The notes under the pieces are model-generated. The model was given only the letters and a program-made list of their open reading frames with translations, was not told the DNA's origin and made no database searches. The translations under genes and the position numbers were made by a program. Below are positions 1-8,985 of a stretch of DNA of 64,000 nucleotides, piece by piece. Origin of the DNA: Natrinema sp. CBA1119 (lineage in GTDB: Archaea > Halobacteriota > Halobacteria > Halobacteriales > Natrialbaceae); NCBI RefSeq assembly GCF_002572525.1, contig NZ_PDBS01000001.1:3224001-3288000 (forward strand), given 5' to 3'. The first letter of the stretch is position 1; every line of letters begins with the position of its first letter.

Positions 1-853
1 CCTCGAAGACGCAAGCCGTCGGCTCCCGATTCACATTCGGCGGCGAGCCGGGGATCGCAACGGGGTCCTCGTCCTCGTCGATTTCCGGGAAGGAGTTCTT
101 CAGTCCCATCGTATAGGGGTTGGTCGGATTGACCAGTACGTTGTCGACGCTCCCCTGCTCCATCACCTTCCCGCCGTAGAGGATCGATAGCTCGTCGCAG
201 GTCTCTGCGATGACGCCGATCTCGTGGGTGATCAACAGCAGGGAGCTGTCCATCCGCTCTTGGATCTCCAAGATCTTGTCGATGATCTTGTCTTGAACGA
301 TAACGTCCAGTCCGGTCGTCGGCTCGTCGGCGATGATGAGGTCCGGCTCGAGGGCCAGCGCCATCGCGATGGTGACCCGCTGGCGCATCCCGCCGGAGAA
401 CTCGTGGGGGTAGTCGTCGATTCGGCCCGGGTCGAGGCCGACGATCTCGAACAGTTCGCGGACGCGGTCGTACGCCTTCGTCTCCGTGACGTTACGGTGG
501 GTGTGGATCGCCTGTGCAATCTGGTCGCCGGTCGTCATCACGGGATCAAGCGAGTCCATCGCGCTCTGGGGAATATAGGCGATATCCTCCCAGAGGATAT
601 CCCGGCGCTCAGCCTCGGAAAGAGACGTGAGGTCCGTTCCGTTGAACTCGATGGTACCGCTCTCGACGGTCCCGTTGTTCGGGAGCAGGCCGAGCAGCGC
701 CTCCGCGACGGTGGACTTCCCGGAGCCGGACTCCCCGGCGAGGCCGTAATTGACGCCCTCGTCGATACTGAACGAGACGTCGTTAACGGCGTGGACTGGT
801 TCGTCGTCGGTCGCGTACGTGACTTTGAGATCTTCGACGTTGAGTAGCGTCAT
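1..853 (-). CDS. Peptide ABC transporter ATP-binding protein (DppD/OppD type), 3' end cut by window edge
   Basis: Cytoplasmic ATPase that powers dipeptide/oligopeptide import with the two permeases encoded just upstream. The leftward frame opens [18 protein letters not shown] and shows, in order, Walker [10 protein letters not shown] (about residues 40-48), the Q-loop YIPQSAMD, the ABC signature FSGGMRQR, Walker B with the catalytic Glu in [12 protein letters not shown], and the switch His in LLITHE. It stays open to the window edge, still within the region following the nucleotide-binding domain (the [18 protein letters not shown] stretch typical of the OppD/DppD C-terminal extension). Its ATG overlaps the TGA of the preceding permease gene (ATGA), so translation is probably coupled. 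The assignment to the peptide/nickel family is firm; the substrate is inferred from the operon. Confidence 0.93.
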   Translation of the reverse strand, partial: MTLLNVEDLKVTYATDDEPVHAVNDVSFSIDEGVNYGLAGESGSGKSTVAEALLGLLPNNGTVESGTIEFNGTDLTSLSEAERRDILWEDIAYIPQSAMDSLDPVMTTGDQIAQAIHTHRNVTETKAYDRVRELFEIVGLDPGRIDDYPHEFSGGMRQRVTIAMALALEPDLIIADEPTTGLDVIVQDKIIDKILEIQERMDSSLLLITHEIGVIAETCDELSILYGGKVMEQGSVDNVLVNPTNPYTMGLKNSFPEIDEDEDPVAIPGSPPNVNREPTACVFE

Positions 854-1770
854 TGGTTGGTCTGAATTTCGGGGTTAATGACTTCCTCGTAGGCCCGTCC
901 GATGAGGAACACCGAGGTAGTTATCGCGGCGATACCGATGGCCGGCGGGAGCACCCACCACCACGCAACGCGCATGTTCCCCGATGCGAACACTTGCCGG
1001 AGCATTCGGCCCCAGCTGGTCATCGTCGGATCGCCGAAGCCGAGGAACGCCAGGCTCGCCTGCGCTGCGATCGCCCAGGCGACGCCGTAGGCGGTGTAGA
1101 GGAAGCCGATCGGCAACACGTTCGGCGCGACGTGGTACAGCATCGTCCGCAGGTCGCTCGCGCCGCTGGCTCGAGCGGACTTGACGAACGTTCGCTCGCG
1201 GACCGATAGCACCTCAGAGCGGACGACCCGCGCCGGCATCTTCCAGAGGAAGCCGGCGATGATCGCCGTGATCAGCCAGATGTTCGGCGTCATAAACGTC
1301 AGCAACAGCAGCGCCATCGGCATGAACGGCAGCGAGAACGTCAGGTCGGTCAGCCGCATCAGGAGCTCGTCGACCCAGCCACCGTAGTAGCCGCTGACGA
1401 CGCCGACGGTGAAGCCGAGCGCGCCCGTCCCCAGGCCGCCGAACAGGCCGACGATGAGCGTCGGCCGTGCGCCGGCGAGGAACTGACTCAGCACGTCCTT
1501 GCCGTAGGCCGTCGTCCCGAAGTACGCGTCCACGCTCGGGGCCGAGAGCCGGAGCACGGAGCCGGTGTCGCCGCGAACGGTGTGCTCGATCGGATCGTGT
1601 GGGGCCAGAAACGGCCCGAACAGTCCGAGAAACACGAACGCCGCGACGACGAGCATGCCGGCGTACGCCAGCGGATCCCGTCGCAGGAACGCGAACTGGT
1701 CGCGGACGAGCGTCCACAGTGCATCGACGCGCTTGTACAACTCTGCCTTGGGTTTCGTTTCGGTACTCAT
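850..1770 (-). CDS. Peptide ABC transporter permease (DppC type)
   Basis: Second membrane subunit of the peptide importer, 306 residues. An acidic/basic cytosolic start is followed by a first transmembrane helix (LAYAGMLVVAAFVFLGLFG), a long extracellular loop with PHDPIEH and FGTTAYGKDVLS, and five further helices. The loop SARASGASDLRTMLYHVAPN near residues 200-220 is the EAA motif that contacts the ATPase. DppC proteins have this N-terminal OppC_N segment and about six helices, and the length is normal. Start and stop overlap both neighbours by 4 bp (ATGA), so the operon is tightly coupled. Confidence 0.93.
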   Translation of the reverse strand: MSTETKPKAELYKRVDALWTLVRDQFAFLRRDPLAYAGMLVVAAFVFLGLFGPFLAPHDPIEHTVRGDTGSVLRLSAPSVDAYFGTTAYGKDVLSQFLAGARPTLIVGLFGGLGTGALGFTVGVVSGYYGGWVDELLMRLTDLTFSLPFMPMALLLLTFMTPNIWLITAIIAGFLWKMPARVVRSEVLSVRERTFVKSARASGASDLRTMLYHVAPNVLPIGFLYTAYGVAWAIAAQASLAFLGFGDPTMTSWGRMLRQVFASGNMRVAWWWVLPPAIGIAAITTSVFLIGRAYEEVINPEIQTNQ

Positions 1771-2762
1771 GCGGAGCCACCTCCGTTCGTCGAAACAGTC
1801 GGATCGAAGTACGCGTAGAGGACGTCCGCAGCGAGGTTCGCGAGGATGACCGCCAGCGCCATGATGAAGACGGCGGCTTGCACCAGCGGATAGTCCTGTT
1901 GCTGGATGGCCAACACGAGTTCACGGCCGATGCCCGGCCAACTGAAGACGACCTCGAGCAGGATGAGTCCCTGGAAAATCATACCGAGACGAAGGGTGAA
2001 GTACGTCAGAATGGGCAACATCGAGTTCCGGCCCGCGCGAGCCAGCTGTTGCATCTCCGAAAGCCCCTTCGCTCGATGGAGCTTGAGGAACTCCGAGCCC
2101 CGCTTCTCGATGACGCCGTTGCGAGCGAGCAGCAGGAAGTCGCCGCTGTAGTAGAGGACGGCGACGGTGAACGGCAAGAGGTAGTGATGGAGGAAGTCCA
2201 GGGAGAGGAAGGTCTCGAGGTAGCCGTCCGGCGTTGCCCTGATCGATCGCATCCCGAGTGAGGGGACGATCTCCAAGTTGTACGCGAAGACGATGATGAA
2301 GAAAATCGCCGTGATGAACACCGGTGTGGAGCGGAGCAGCGTCGTCGAGACGATACTGAACTTCTCGAGGCGGCTCCCGCGGTTCCAGCCGGCGTACATC
2401 CCCAGGAGCGAGCTCAGGATCGCCGTCGTCACCAGCGCTGGAACCAGCAGGATCAACGAGTTGATCAGCCGGGGCTCGAGGACCTCCCAGACCGGTTGGC
2501 TCCGCAGGATGGAGTAGCCGAACTGGAAGCTCAGCAGGCTCCACAGGTAGTTGACGTACTGTCCCCATATCGACTGGTCGAGCCCGTACATCGCCCGGAT
2601 CTCGTCGATCTGCTCCTGGTTGAGGTTTCCCGAGGTGACGAGCGTCTCGAAGGGACTCCCCGGGAGGAGCCGCAGGACAACGAAGATGACCGAAACCGCG
2701 ATCAGCGTCAGCAAGACGGAGATCGCGAGCCGCTTGAGCAGGAACCGCTGGAACTTCGTCAT
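1767..2762 (-). CDS. Peptide ABC transporter permease (DppB type)
   Basis: First membrane subunit of the peptide importer, 331 residues. It begins MTKFQRFLLKRLAISVLL with a first helix carrying the conserved LPGSPF/LLPGSP segment of DppB proteins, then the periplasmic loop with YGLDQSIWGQYVNYL. Five more helices follow. The EAA loop lies near LHRAKGLSEMQQLARAGRNSMLP. The C-terminal SWPGIGRELVLAIQQQDYPLVQAAVF is the classical DppB ending. The ATG overlaps the stop of a small upstream frame and the stop overlaps the next permease start. Confidence 0.93.
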   Translation of the reverse strand: MTKFQRFLLKRLAISVLLTLIAVSVIFVVLRLLPGSPFETLVTSGNLNQEQIDEIRAMYGLDQSIWGQYVNYLWSLLSFQFGYSILRSQPVWEVLEPRLINSLILLVPALVTTAILSSLLGMYAGWNRGSRLEKFSIVSTTLLRSTPVFITAIFFIIVFAYNLEIVPSLGMRSIRATPDGYLETFLSLDFLHHYLLPFTVAVLYYSGDFLLLARNGVIEKRGSEFLKLHRAKGLSEMQQLARAGRNSMLPILTYFTLRLGMIFQGLILLEVVFSWPGIGRELVLAIQQQDYPLVQAAVFIMALAVILANLAADVLYAYFDPTVSTNGGGSA

Positions 2763-2953
2763 CAGCTCTCACCCGCGGTATCGCGCTCGGTCGCCGACCG
2801 CTTCGACGCGCCGGCGTCGCCGCGCTCGAGGGACGTGCGCTCGGTTCGAGCGGTAGTGCGGTCGGAGTGTCGGTTCGGCTCGAATCGGTTTCGCTCCCGC
2901 GACGTTCGCGGGAAACGGTCTGTGGTGTGGTGCATTGGTTTCTGGCTGCTCAT
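2762..2953 (-). CDS. Possible 63-residue small protein inside the peptide-transporter operon
   Basis: This frame fills the gap between the binding-protein and permease genes exactly. Its ATG overlaps the binding-protein stop and its TGA overlaps the permease start, both as ATGA. The product is Arg/Ser/Thr-rich and hydrophilic with no membrane segment or known motif. It is basic, unlike typical acidic haloarchaeal proteins, which argues that it may only be a spacer kept open to allow translational coupling. No family recognised; real gene or coupling frame cannot be decided from this sequence. Confidence 0.35.
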   Translation of the reverse strand: MSSQKPMHHTTDRFPRTSRERNRFEPNRHSDRTTARTERTSLERGDAGASKRSATERDTAGES

Positions 2954-4860
2954 GAGAAGTCGGGCTGGTCGAGCTCCGAGCGCCGCTTGTAGGTGTTTTC
3001 GGGCTGGAGACGCTCGACGAACGCACCCCAGGCGTCGCCATTGGGGAATCGAAGGTTGTCGTCACCGTCCCAGGTGTAGCCCGCTCGCTCGAGGATAGTC
3101 CGTGCCGCTTCGACGTCGTAGCTGTAGTCAGTCGTCTCGGAGTTGTGCCACTGGGTGAGCGACGAGATCGGGTTCTCGCCGGCCGGCACCGTTCCTTGGC
3201 CTTGCAAGAAGTCCTCGACGAACCCCTGCGAGTCGATTGCTTTCGCCAACGCGACGCGGAACTCCTTGTCCCGAATTAGCGGACAGGAGAACATGAGCTT
3301 CCCGTCCAGCGGTGCATAGCTCCCGGCCGACATCCTCTCGATACCGCTGGTGTTTGCTGCGCGGTCGGCCTGCAGGGTAGAGAGGTTTGTCCCGATGGCG
3401 TCGATCGAACCGCTCTGGAGCGAGCCGATCAGCGCGTCGACGTTGCTCACGTTGACCCAAATGACGGTGTCGATGCCGGGACCGCGCTCGGCCTGATCGC
3501 CCAGCGCGTCGGCCCGCCAGTCGTCGTCGAACATCCAGTGACCGTCGTTACGCGAGGCCTCGAATCTGGTCCCTTGCTCCCAGTCTTCGAACCGGAACGG
3601 GCCGGTTCCGACCGGGGCGTCCGGGTTATGTTGAGACGGATTGTCGACGTCTTCCCACCGGTGTTTCGGGAGGATGACGCTTCGGACGACCCGCTGAGTC
3701 ATGAACGACGCGTCGGGATTCGTCAGGTTGAATCGCACCTCGTGGTCGCCGAGGATCTCAACGGACTCGATCGGTTCGTAGAACGGCACCTGGCTCGTGG
3801 AGGCGTATTCGTCGTACAGTTCGACGGTGAACTTCACGTCCTCAGCGGTGAACGGCTCGCCGTCATGCCACTCGACGCCCTCGCGCAGAGTAAGTTCGAC
3901 GGTCGTGTCGTCGACGAATCCGCCACCGGTCGCGAGCGCGGGAACCACGTCGAGGTCGGGCGTCGCGTCGAACAGTCCGTCGTAGATGAACGTCAGGCGC
4001 TTGGCCTCCGCCCCGCCGGCGGCCCACGGGAGGTTCAGCGAATTCATCGACGTCGAGACTCCCTTGACGTAGGTTCGGCTGTCCGTCTCAGGTTGGAGGT
4101 TGACTTCGGTCCAGACGAACGAGTCCATCGTCGGGCCGTTCCCTGGCGTCTTCACGTAGCCGCTCCACCGGTTCGTGTTCACTGCCGTGATAATGTTCGG
4201 GAAGAGCGTGATGAGCGCCCCGACATCCTCGGCGAAGATCTCCTGTGCCTGATCGACGAGTTCCTCGCGTTCGGCTCGGTCGGTCGTCTGGGCCTGCTCG
4301 GTGAGGAGTTCCTGCAGCTCCGGGTGATAGTAGTTGTCGTAGTTCGAGAGCGATCCCTCGGCCCGGCGCATCAACAGCGGGTTCGGATCGAGTCCTCGCT
4401 GCGGGTCGGGACCGTGCGTACTCATCGAAATGACCGCCTCGAGCCCTTTTGTCGCCCAGCTCTGGGCGTAGAGCTGGTTCAGCGGGCGATCGTTGAGCCT
4501 GGCGACGATGCCCAGATCGGAGAGGCCGCGCTGGATCATCAACGCGTGCTCGCGCATCCACGGGTCGTCCTCGCTCGAGAACTCGACGGGCAACTGGTCG
4601 AGCACCGAACCGGCCGTCGCACTGTAGTCCAACGGCGGTGACTCGGCGTTGATGGTCTCCCACTCCCGCCAGTACTGTGTTTCGACGGTCTCCGGGACGC
4701 CATCGGGCACGTCCGGCTCGAGACTCTCGCCACGGCTGCCGCTACAGCCCGCGAGTGCGCTCGTTCCGAGCGCCGCGACAGCCGTGGCGATGTAGCCGCG
4801 TCGTGTGAGTCGGTCGCCAACCCCGGCGACTGAACTGTCATTATTTTCTTTCGGCGTCAT
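2950..4860 (-). CDS. Tat-exported lipoprotein, peptide-binding protein of the ABC transporter (family 5), circularly permuted
   Basis: Extracellular solute-binding lipoprotein that delivers peptides to the permeases encoded downstream, 636 residues. The N-terminus has a Tat motif (TRRGYIA, about residues 19-25) and a lipobox LAGC (about residues 36-39), so it should be lipid-anchored outside the cell. The domain order is unusual. Residues about 75-240 resemble the C-terminal lobe of family-5 binding proteins (LPVEFSSEDDPWMREHALMI, IQRGLSDLGI, THGPDPQRG, YYHPELQELL, REELVDQAQEIFAED). Residues about 255-636 resemble their N-terminal and middle parts (LPWAAGG, LREGVEWHDGEPFTAEDVKF, PVGTGPFRF, FRVALAKAIDSQGF, ERAGYTWDGDD). 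The protein ends where an ordinary family member would enter its C-terminal lobe. A TATA-like TTTTAAA lies about 70 bp upstream. Confidence 0.92.
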   Translation of the reverse strand: MTPKENNDSSVAGVGDRLTRRGYIATAVAALGTSALAGCSGSRGESLEPDVPDGVPETVETQYWREWETINAESPPLDYSATAGSVLDQLPVEFSSEDDPWMREHALMIQRGLSDLGIVARLNDRPLNQLYAQSWATKGLEAVISMSTHGPDPQRGLDPNPLLMRRAEGSLSNYDNYYHPELQELLTEQAQTTDRAEREELVDQAQEIFAEDVGALITLFPNIITAVNTNRWSGYVKTPGNGPTMDSFVWTEVNLQPETDSRTYVKGVSTSMNSLNLPWAAGGAEAKRLTFIYDGLFDATPDLDVVPALATGGGFVDDTTVELTLREGVEWHDGEPFTAEDVKFTVELYDEYASTSQVPFYEPIESVEILGDHEVRFNLTNPDASFMTQRVVRSVILPKHRWEDVDNPSQHNPDAPVGTGPFRFEDWEQGTRFEASRNDGHWMFDDDWRADALGDQAERGPGIDTVIWVNVSNVDALIGSLQSGSIDAIGTNLSTLQADRAANTSGIERMSAGSYAPLDGKLMFSCPLIRDKEFRVALAKAIDSQGFVEDFLQGQGTVPAGENPISSLTQWHNSETTDYSYDVEAARTILERAGYTWDGDDNLRFPNGDAWGAFVERLQPENTYKRRSELDQPDFS

Positions 4861-4909
4861 CCACTCCCACGTTACGGAGTAACTAGGTTCGTTCTACTCC
4901 CAATAGCGG

Positions 4910-4936
4910 CCGATATCTATCGGACTTTAAAACAGG
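4910..4936 (-). promoter_or_regulatory. Candidate promoter/operator of the peptide-transporter operon
   Basis: On the minus strand a TATA-like GTTTTAAAG is followed directly by the inverted repeat CGATA-GA-TATCG. The pair sits 50-75 bp before the binding-protein ATG, where an archaeal box A and a regulator site would be expected. Assigned by position and sequence only. Confidence 0.35.
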
Positions 4937-4983
4937 GCAGATAAAATGGGGTTGGCCACCTTCGAAATCTCCGCTGACTGCTG

Positions 4984-5649
4984 TCACTCGCGAGGGCCGT
5001 ATATCAGTTCGAGTAAGGTTCGCTCGGCGGTCCGGAGTCGCTCGTTAACCGTCGATTGAGTGATATCGAGTTCGTCGGCGAGGTCGGTCTCCGAGGCTCC
5101 CCGTGGAACGTCGAAGTAGCCGTGAGTGTACGCCGTCTCGAGGACCATCAACTGGTCGTCGGTGAGTTTCGAGACCAGGACTTCCGTCAATCGCCCGCTA
5201 TCCAGTGGTTCGCCGGGATCTTCGTTCTGCGTAACCGACACTAGCTCGAACTCGCCGAGGGTCTCTTGGATCTCGTCGGCCATCGAACGGAACTGATCCC
5301 AGTCCCGGGTGGTCGCCACGACTTCGAAAACGCCGTTCTGGAGGACGATACGGTTCGGAATCGCTTCCTGACGCAGGACCAAACTCAGAATGTAGGGGTA
5401 CGACTCGTTCGCGAGAATGGTGAGCCGACGGATCTCGAGATCGTCGGACGCGGTCGGAATCTCGCTACTGTTGAACAGCGAGACGCCGGAGATCCCCTCG
5501 AGGACGGTTTCGGGGTCGAAATCGGTGTTCGACGCGACGGTCAGCGACTCGATCCACGTCCCGTCTTCGACGTAGAACGCGTTGTCGAGTTCGATACTTC
5601 GGACGTCATCCAGCTCTCGATGGAGCGTTGCCATCACACCCGTTGGCAT
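4984..5649 (-). CDS. Bacterio-opsin-activator-type HTH transcriptional regulator
   Basis: Haloarchaeal regulator of 221 residues. The first 150 residues form the sensor-like region common in this family (RSIELDNAFYVEDGTWIESL). The C-terminal 60 residues are the HTH_10 domain: LTDDQLMVLETAYTHGYFDVPRG, then ETDLADELDITQSTVNERLRTAERTLL, the recognition-helix region. It lies immediately upstream of the promoter side of the peptide-transporter operon and just downstream of a transporter gene, so local control of one of them is plausible but not shown. Family call firm, target unknown. Confidence 0.9.
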   Translation of the reverse strand: MPTGVMATLHRELDDVRSIELDNAFYVEDGTWIESLTVASNTDFDPETVLEGISGVSLFNSSEIPTASDDLEIRRLTILANESYPYILSLVLRQEAIPNRIVLQNGVFEVVATTRDWDQFRSMADEIQETLGEFELVSVTQNEDPGEPLDSGRLTEVLVSKLTDDQLMVLETAYTHGYFDVPRGASETDLADELDITQSTVNERLRTAERTLLELIYGPRE

Positions 5650-5734
5650 AGTCGTGAACTCGACGCGTAGAATTGGGGGACCCTCCTACAGAGAAGAGTC
5701 CGATCCGGTCATATATAGCTCACGCTTATCGCGG

Positions 5735-7180
5735 TCAGGTTACCAGCGGCCAGTAGACGAGCCACGAGACGGCAGCGACACCGATCGAGAGTCCCATCGT
5801 CACGAGGCCGAACGAGGCGATATCGCGGTGTGAGAGCGGTCCGCGATCCATCGACACCAGCACCGCCGTCGTATTGAACGGAAGGACCGTCGTTGAGCCG
5901 ACGACTAGCAAGACGGCGAGTGCGAGAGACAGTCGGTCGATACCGAAGACGCTCGCGAACTCGAGGACGATCGGGAGGGCAACGACGATTGCCGCCGAGC
6001 CGGTCGAAAACATGATGCGGATGCCGACGGCGATGGCGATCAGCACTGCGACGATCTGCCAGTGGGCGAGCGCCGCGAACGGGATCCATCGCGCGAGGAC
6101 GTCGATGACCGCCGTGATCGTCCCAGTCGCTTCCATGACATCCAGAATCGATAACATCGCGCCGATGAGGAAGATGATCCCCCAGCTCACATCCGCGATG
6201 TCCTCGGCCGTGATGACGCCCACGGACGGAAGCGAGAGCACTACGACTGCCGCGACGGCCGGCAGCACCGTCGGAAGCCCGACGAACGAGCCGCCGATCC
6301 AGGTTACGACGGCCCCAGCGAGGACAATTCCGACGAGACGCTGTTCACGAGTCAGTGAGGTCGTCCCGTTGCCGTCCGACTCCAGTTGCGCGGCGTTTTT
6401 CGTACCGGCGGTCATCTCTTCGTCGTCCATCGCAAACAGGCCCGCACAGAGCGCTGCCAACGTGTAGAGGAGAATCGTCGGTGGAAGCATCAACACGGCC
6501 CAGTCGACCCAGGTTATCGGCTGTACCGACGTCGCGACGATTTCGGAGGTGACCAACGCCATTCCGCCCCCGGTCATCAGCGCCATCGATGCGATCGGGT
6601 TGACGTGGCCGAGGATGAGAAACGCTGCGTTCTCGAACCCGCTGTTATCGTCCAGTTCGAACGCAGCCGTGAGCCGCTTCACGATCGGGATAAACGTTAC
6701 CGCGCGGGCCATCGCGGAGGGCATAACCAGTGCCAGCGCGAGGACGCTCCCAGCAACTGAGCGCAACGCGCGGCGCGGCGTGCTGTCCGCAGTCAGTACG
6801 CGTCTCGCTAGCTGTCGATCGAGACCGACACTCGTCGTCGCGTCACCCAGCAACAAGAGGAGTAGCAAAAAGAACACGAGCGTCGACGTGAAACCCGTCG
6901 CCGCCGCACTGAACGAACTGACGGTCCCCAGTACGAACAGCAAAGTGACGCTGAGAACACTCGAGACGACATATGGAACGGGCCGAGTCAGCCACAACAC
7001 GAGCGCAGACAGGAACACTGCCAGTGTGCGTTGCCCCTCGACGGTGAGAGCCGCCGGTGGAGCGACCGTCGTACCGACCACGAGTACGATGGTGGCCGTG
7101 AGTAACCCGAGGGATTGCCGCGACGATAGCGCCGTCACCAATCTTGTCCGCATACCGAACCGATCTCCCATTATCGGCAT
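5735..7180 (-). CDS. SLC13/DASS-family anion permease
   Basis: Membrane transporter of 481 residues with about eleven hydrophobic segments. The family is the divalent anion:Na+ symporter (SLC13) group, which moves di/tricarboxylates, sulfate or phosphate. Visible family signs are RPVPYVVSSVLSVTLLF in the N-terminal half and two paired re-entrant regions, FLILGHVNPIASMALMTGGG and LPFNTTAVLVS near the C-terminus, which resemble the SNT/SNT-like substrate motifs. Several Met codons occur near the start (residues 1, 4, 10); the first is used here. Substrate cannot be told from sequence. Confidence 0.85.
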   Translation of the reverse strand: MPIMGDRFGMRTRLVTALSSRQSLGLLTATIVLVVGTTVAPPAALTVEGQRTLAVFLSALVLWLTRPVPYVVSSVLSVTLLFVLGTVSSFSAAATGFTSTLVFFLLLLLLLGDATTSVGLDRQLARRVLTADSTPRRALRSVAGSVLALALVMPSAMARAVTFIPIVKRLTAAFELDDNSGFENAAFLILGHVNPIASMALMTGGGMALVTSEIVATSVQPITWVDWAVLMLPPTILLYTLAALCAGLFAMDDEEMTAGTKNAAQLESDGNGTTSLTREQRLVGIVLAGAVVTWIGGSFVGLPTVLPAVAAVVVLSLPSVGVITAEDIADVSWGIIFLIGAMLSILDVMEATGTITAVIDVLARWIPFAALAHWQIVAVLIAIAVGIRIMFSTGSAAIVVALPIVLEFASVFGIDRLSLALAVLLVVGSTTVLPFNTTAVLVSMDRGPLSHRDIASFGLVTMGLSIGVAAVSWLVYWPLVT

Positions 7181-7714
7181 CGTCGCCGCTCTCGTTTAAG
7201 AAGAATCTGATGACACCGCCGCCGCCACCCAGACCGCGATCAGGACACAGCTATCTCGAGGCACTTCTCGAACTGAAACACCGCATCACGGACGAGACGA
7301 CGGTAGTCGAGTCAGGCGAGTGGGAAGACCGAACCTGGCACAGCCGAATCGTTCGTCTGTGGACGGTCTGGTTTCTCTAGTGACAATCAACAGACACGAT
7401 AGAGACGACCCAGGATAGCCTTCGATGTGAGATTCAACGAGACAGTCACCGTCGTTTCCTCAAACCCGCCGACGGGTATCGATACGGGGTTACCGCTCTG
7501 TTCTCGGAGTCGGTGGAAGCCGTCTTCGGGAGCGGTGGTCATATCCGAACACCTCCCAGCGAACAGCACAAAGATTCAAGCGATTTGACTAACCACTGTG
7601 GAGTAACGGTTCGATGGTATCGCTATCGACGACCTGCGGCCGCCAGCGCTCGCGCAGTGAGCGTTTCACCGCTACCGACGGTATCGCTCACGCTACCGAC
7701 CGGCAGGTGAGACG
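7181..7714. other. Gap without a supported gene
   Basis: A 534-bp stretch between two transporter-type genes. It contains an open frame from 7210 to 7380 (+) starting MTPPPPPRPRSGHSYLEALL and ending in a Trp-rich RIVRLWTVWFL, and one from 7387 to 7569 (-). Neither has a recognisable motif or a good initiation region, and composition shifts toward lower G+C. A TTTAAG box near 7193 could be a promoter. I see no RNA gene. It may hold a decayed gene. Confidence 0.4.
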
Positions 7715-7975
7715 ATGATCGGCCACCTCGAGGACTCCTTTCCGCCGGCGGTCACGAAGACGACGCTGTACCGGATCGTCGGCTGGGTCCTGCGGGTGTA
7801 CGTCGCCAGCCTGCTGATCGTCGGCGTCTACAGTCTCCTGTGGGTCCTCGAGGTCGCCGGCATGCTTCCCGGGCGCTGGCTGTCGACGGTGTGGCTCGGC
7901 GTCGCCGCGACCGGCGTCCTCTTCCTCATCCTTCTCGTTCCCCTCTATTACGTGGCCCGAGCGACCGATCGCTGA
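7715..7975 (+). CDS. Small two-helix membrane protein, function unknown
   Basis: An 86-residue protein preceded by GGTGAGACG, a good ribosome-binding sequence six bases before ATG. Two hydrophobic helices are visible, VLRVYVASLLIVGVYSLLWVL (about 25-45) and VWLGVAATGVLFLILLVPLYY (about 59-79), with a short loop and charged ends. No family recognised. It precedes the Nmad3-like gene by about 100 bp on the same strand, but a separate TATA-like sequence before that gene suggests independent expression. Confidence 0.6.
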   Translation: MIGHLEDSFPPAVTKTTLYRIVGWVLRVYVASLLIVGVYSLLWVLEVAGMLPGRWLSTVWLGVAATGVLFLILLVPLYYVARATDR

Positions 7976-8082
7976 CCCGAATCGGTCGTCGACTGCGTCC
8001 TCGGTGCTCGGACTCCCGGTCGCACCGAGCTTTCGGCGGATTTATCGCCGCGTCGATCCGACCGACGAGTACGAACACCTCC

Positions 8083-8910
8083 ATGACAGTCGTTCTCGCC
8101 GGCGTCGGCGCCGACAGCACGAACGTCGGCGCGTTGGCTCCCCTCTACGATGACGGCCGCTTCGAATACGTTCCGATCCCGGAGAAGACCCGTGAGACGA
8201 CCGAAACGGAAACCCTCGGCTCGTGGACTCTCCGCGCCGGTGACGGGACCGCAGCGGACCTGACGACCCGTATCACGCCCCAGCCGGTCCACGACGGGAC
8301 CGAATCCGTCACCGGCGACGCGCTCGCGGACTGGCCCCTCCACCGCGATCCGAACTTCGAGGCGCTGACCTACGGCGAACACCGGACCAGCGGCTACGTC
8401 TCGCGGCTCCGCGCACTCGAGCCGGGAGACGTCGTCGGCTTCTACGCCGGACTGCGTCGACCGGACGGGGAGCGCGCCCATCGGTACTTGATCGGGTATT
8501 TCACCGTTGAGGAGGTGGCCGTCGTCGGTCCCGAAATGCCTTCCGACGAGCGCGAGGCAATCCTCGACGCACATTCGGAGAACGCGCACGCGAAACGCGC
8601 CCGGGGCAGCGATCTCTACCTCGAGAAGCCGGTCGTCATCGTCGACGGCCGCACGCCCGGCGGCCTCTTCGAGCGGGAACCGATCCGGCTCAGCGACTAC
8701 TACGTCGCGGCGGGCAACGAACGGCCGCAGTACTACCTGCGCGAGCAAATCGCGTCCGAGTGGAACGTCCGCGCCGGCGGGTCGAACATGATGTTCAAGC
8801 CGGCCTATCGCTGTGCCCTCTCGGGGTCGGCGTTTCGGGAACTAGTGGGGATTCCGGGAGCTGGTCGGCATTCCGGGAGCACGAGCGATGATGACTCCAA
8901 TCGTGAGTGA
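8083..8910 (+). CDS. Nmad3-like (putative nucleotide-modification-associated domain) protein
   Basis: A 275-residue protein opening MTVVLAGVGADSTNVGALAP and continuing DDGRFEYVPIPEKT. The G-x-D-S-T at the start and the xFEYVPIPE segment are hallmarks of the Nmad3 family, which was proposed by comparative genomics to act in DNA base hypermodification. Later conserved blocks are LHRDPNFEALTYGE, LRALEPGDVVGFYAGL and the HxKRARGSDLYLEKP stretch. A TTTATC box about 40 bp upstream fits a promoter. ATG chosen because homology-like sequence starts there, although an open frame extends upstream. No restriction, phage or modification partner is adjacent. Family call is from memory of the motif; biochemical role unproven. 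Confidence 0.7.
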   Translation: MTVVLAGVGADSTNVGALAPLYDDGRFEYVPIPEKTRETTETETLGSWTLRAGDGTAADLTTRITPQPVHDGTESVTGDALADWPLHRDPNFEALTYGEHRTSGYVSRLRALEPGDVVGFYAGLRRPDGERAHRYLIGYFTVEEVAVVGPEMPSDEREAILDAHSENAHAKRARGSDLYLEKPVVIVDGRTPGGLFEREPIRLSDYYVAAGNERPQYYLREQIASEWNVRAGGSNMMFKPAYRCALSGSAFRELVGIPGAGRHSGSTSDDDSNRE

Positions 8911-8985
8911 GGGCAGCGGAAGACGCGCATTGTCGCTCTCGGCCGACCGGGGGCAAGCGCCGAGTTTCACTCCCACTCGCCACCG

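Noticed and set aside
224..847. Rightward 207-codon frame
   Set aside because: It runs opposite to the ABC ATPase, whose Walker and signature motifs are complete on the other strand; the frame is its mirror.
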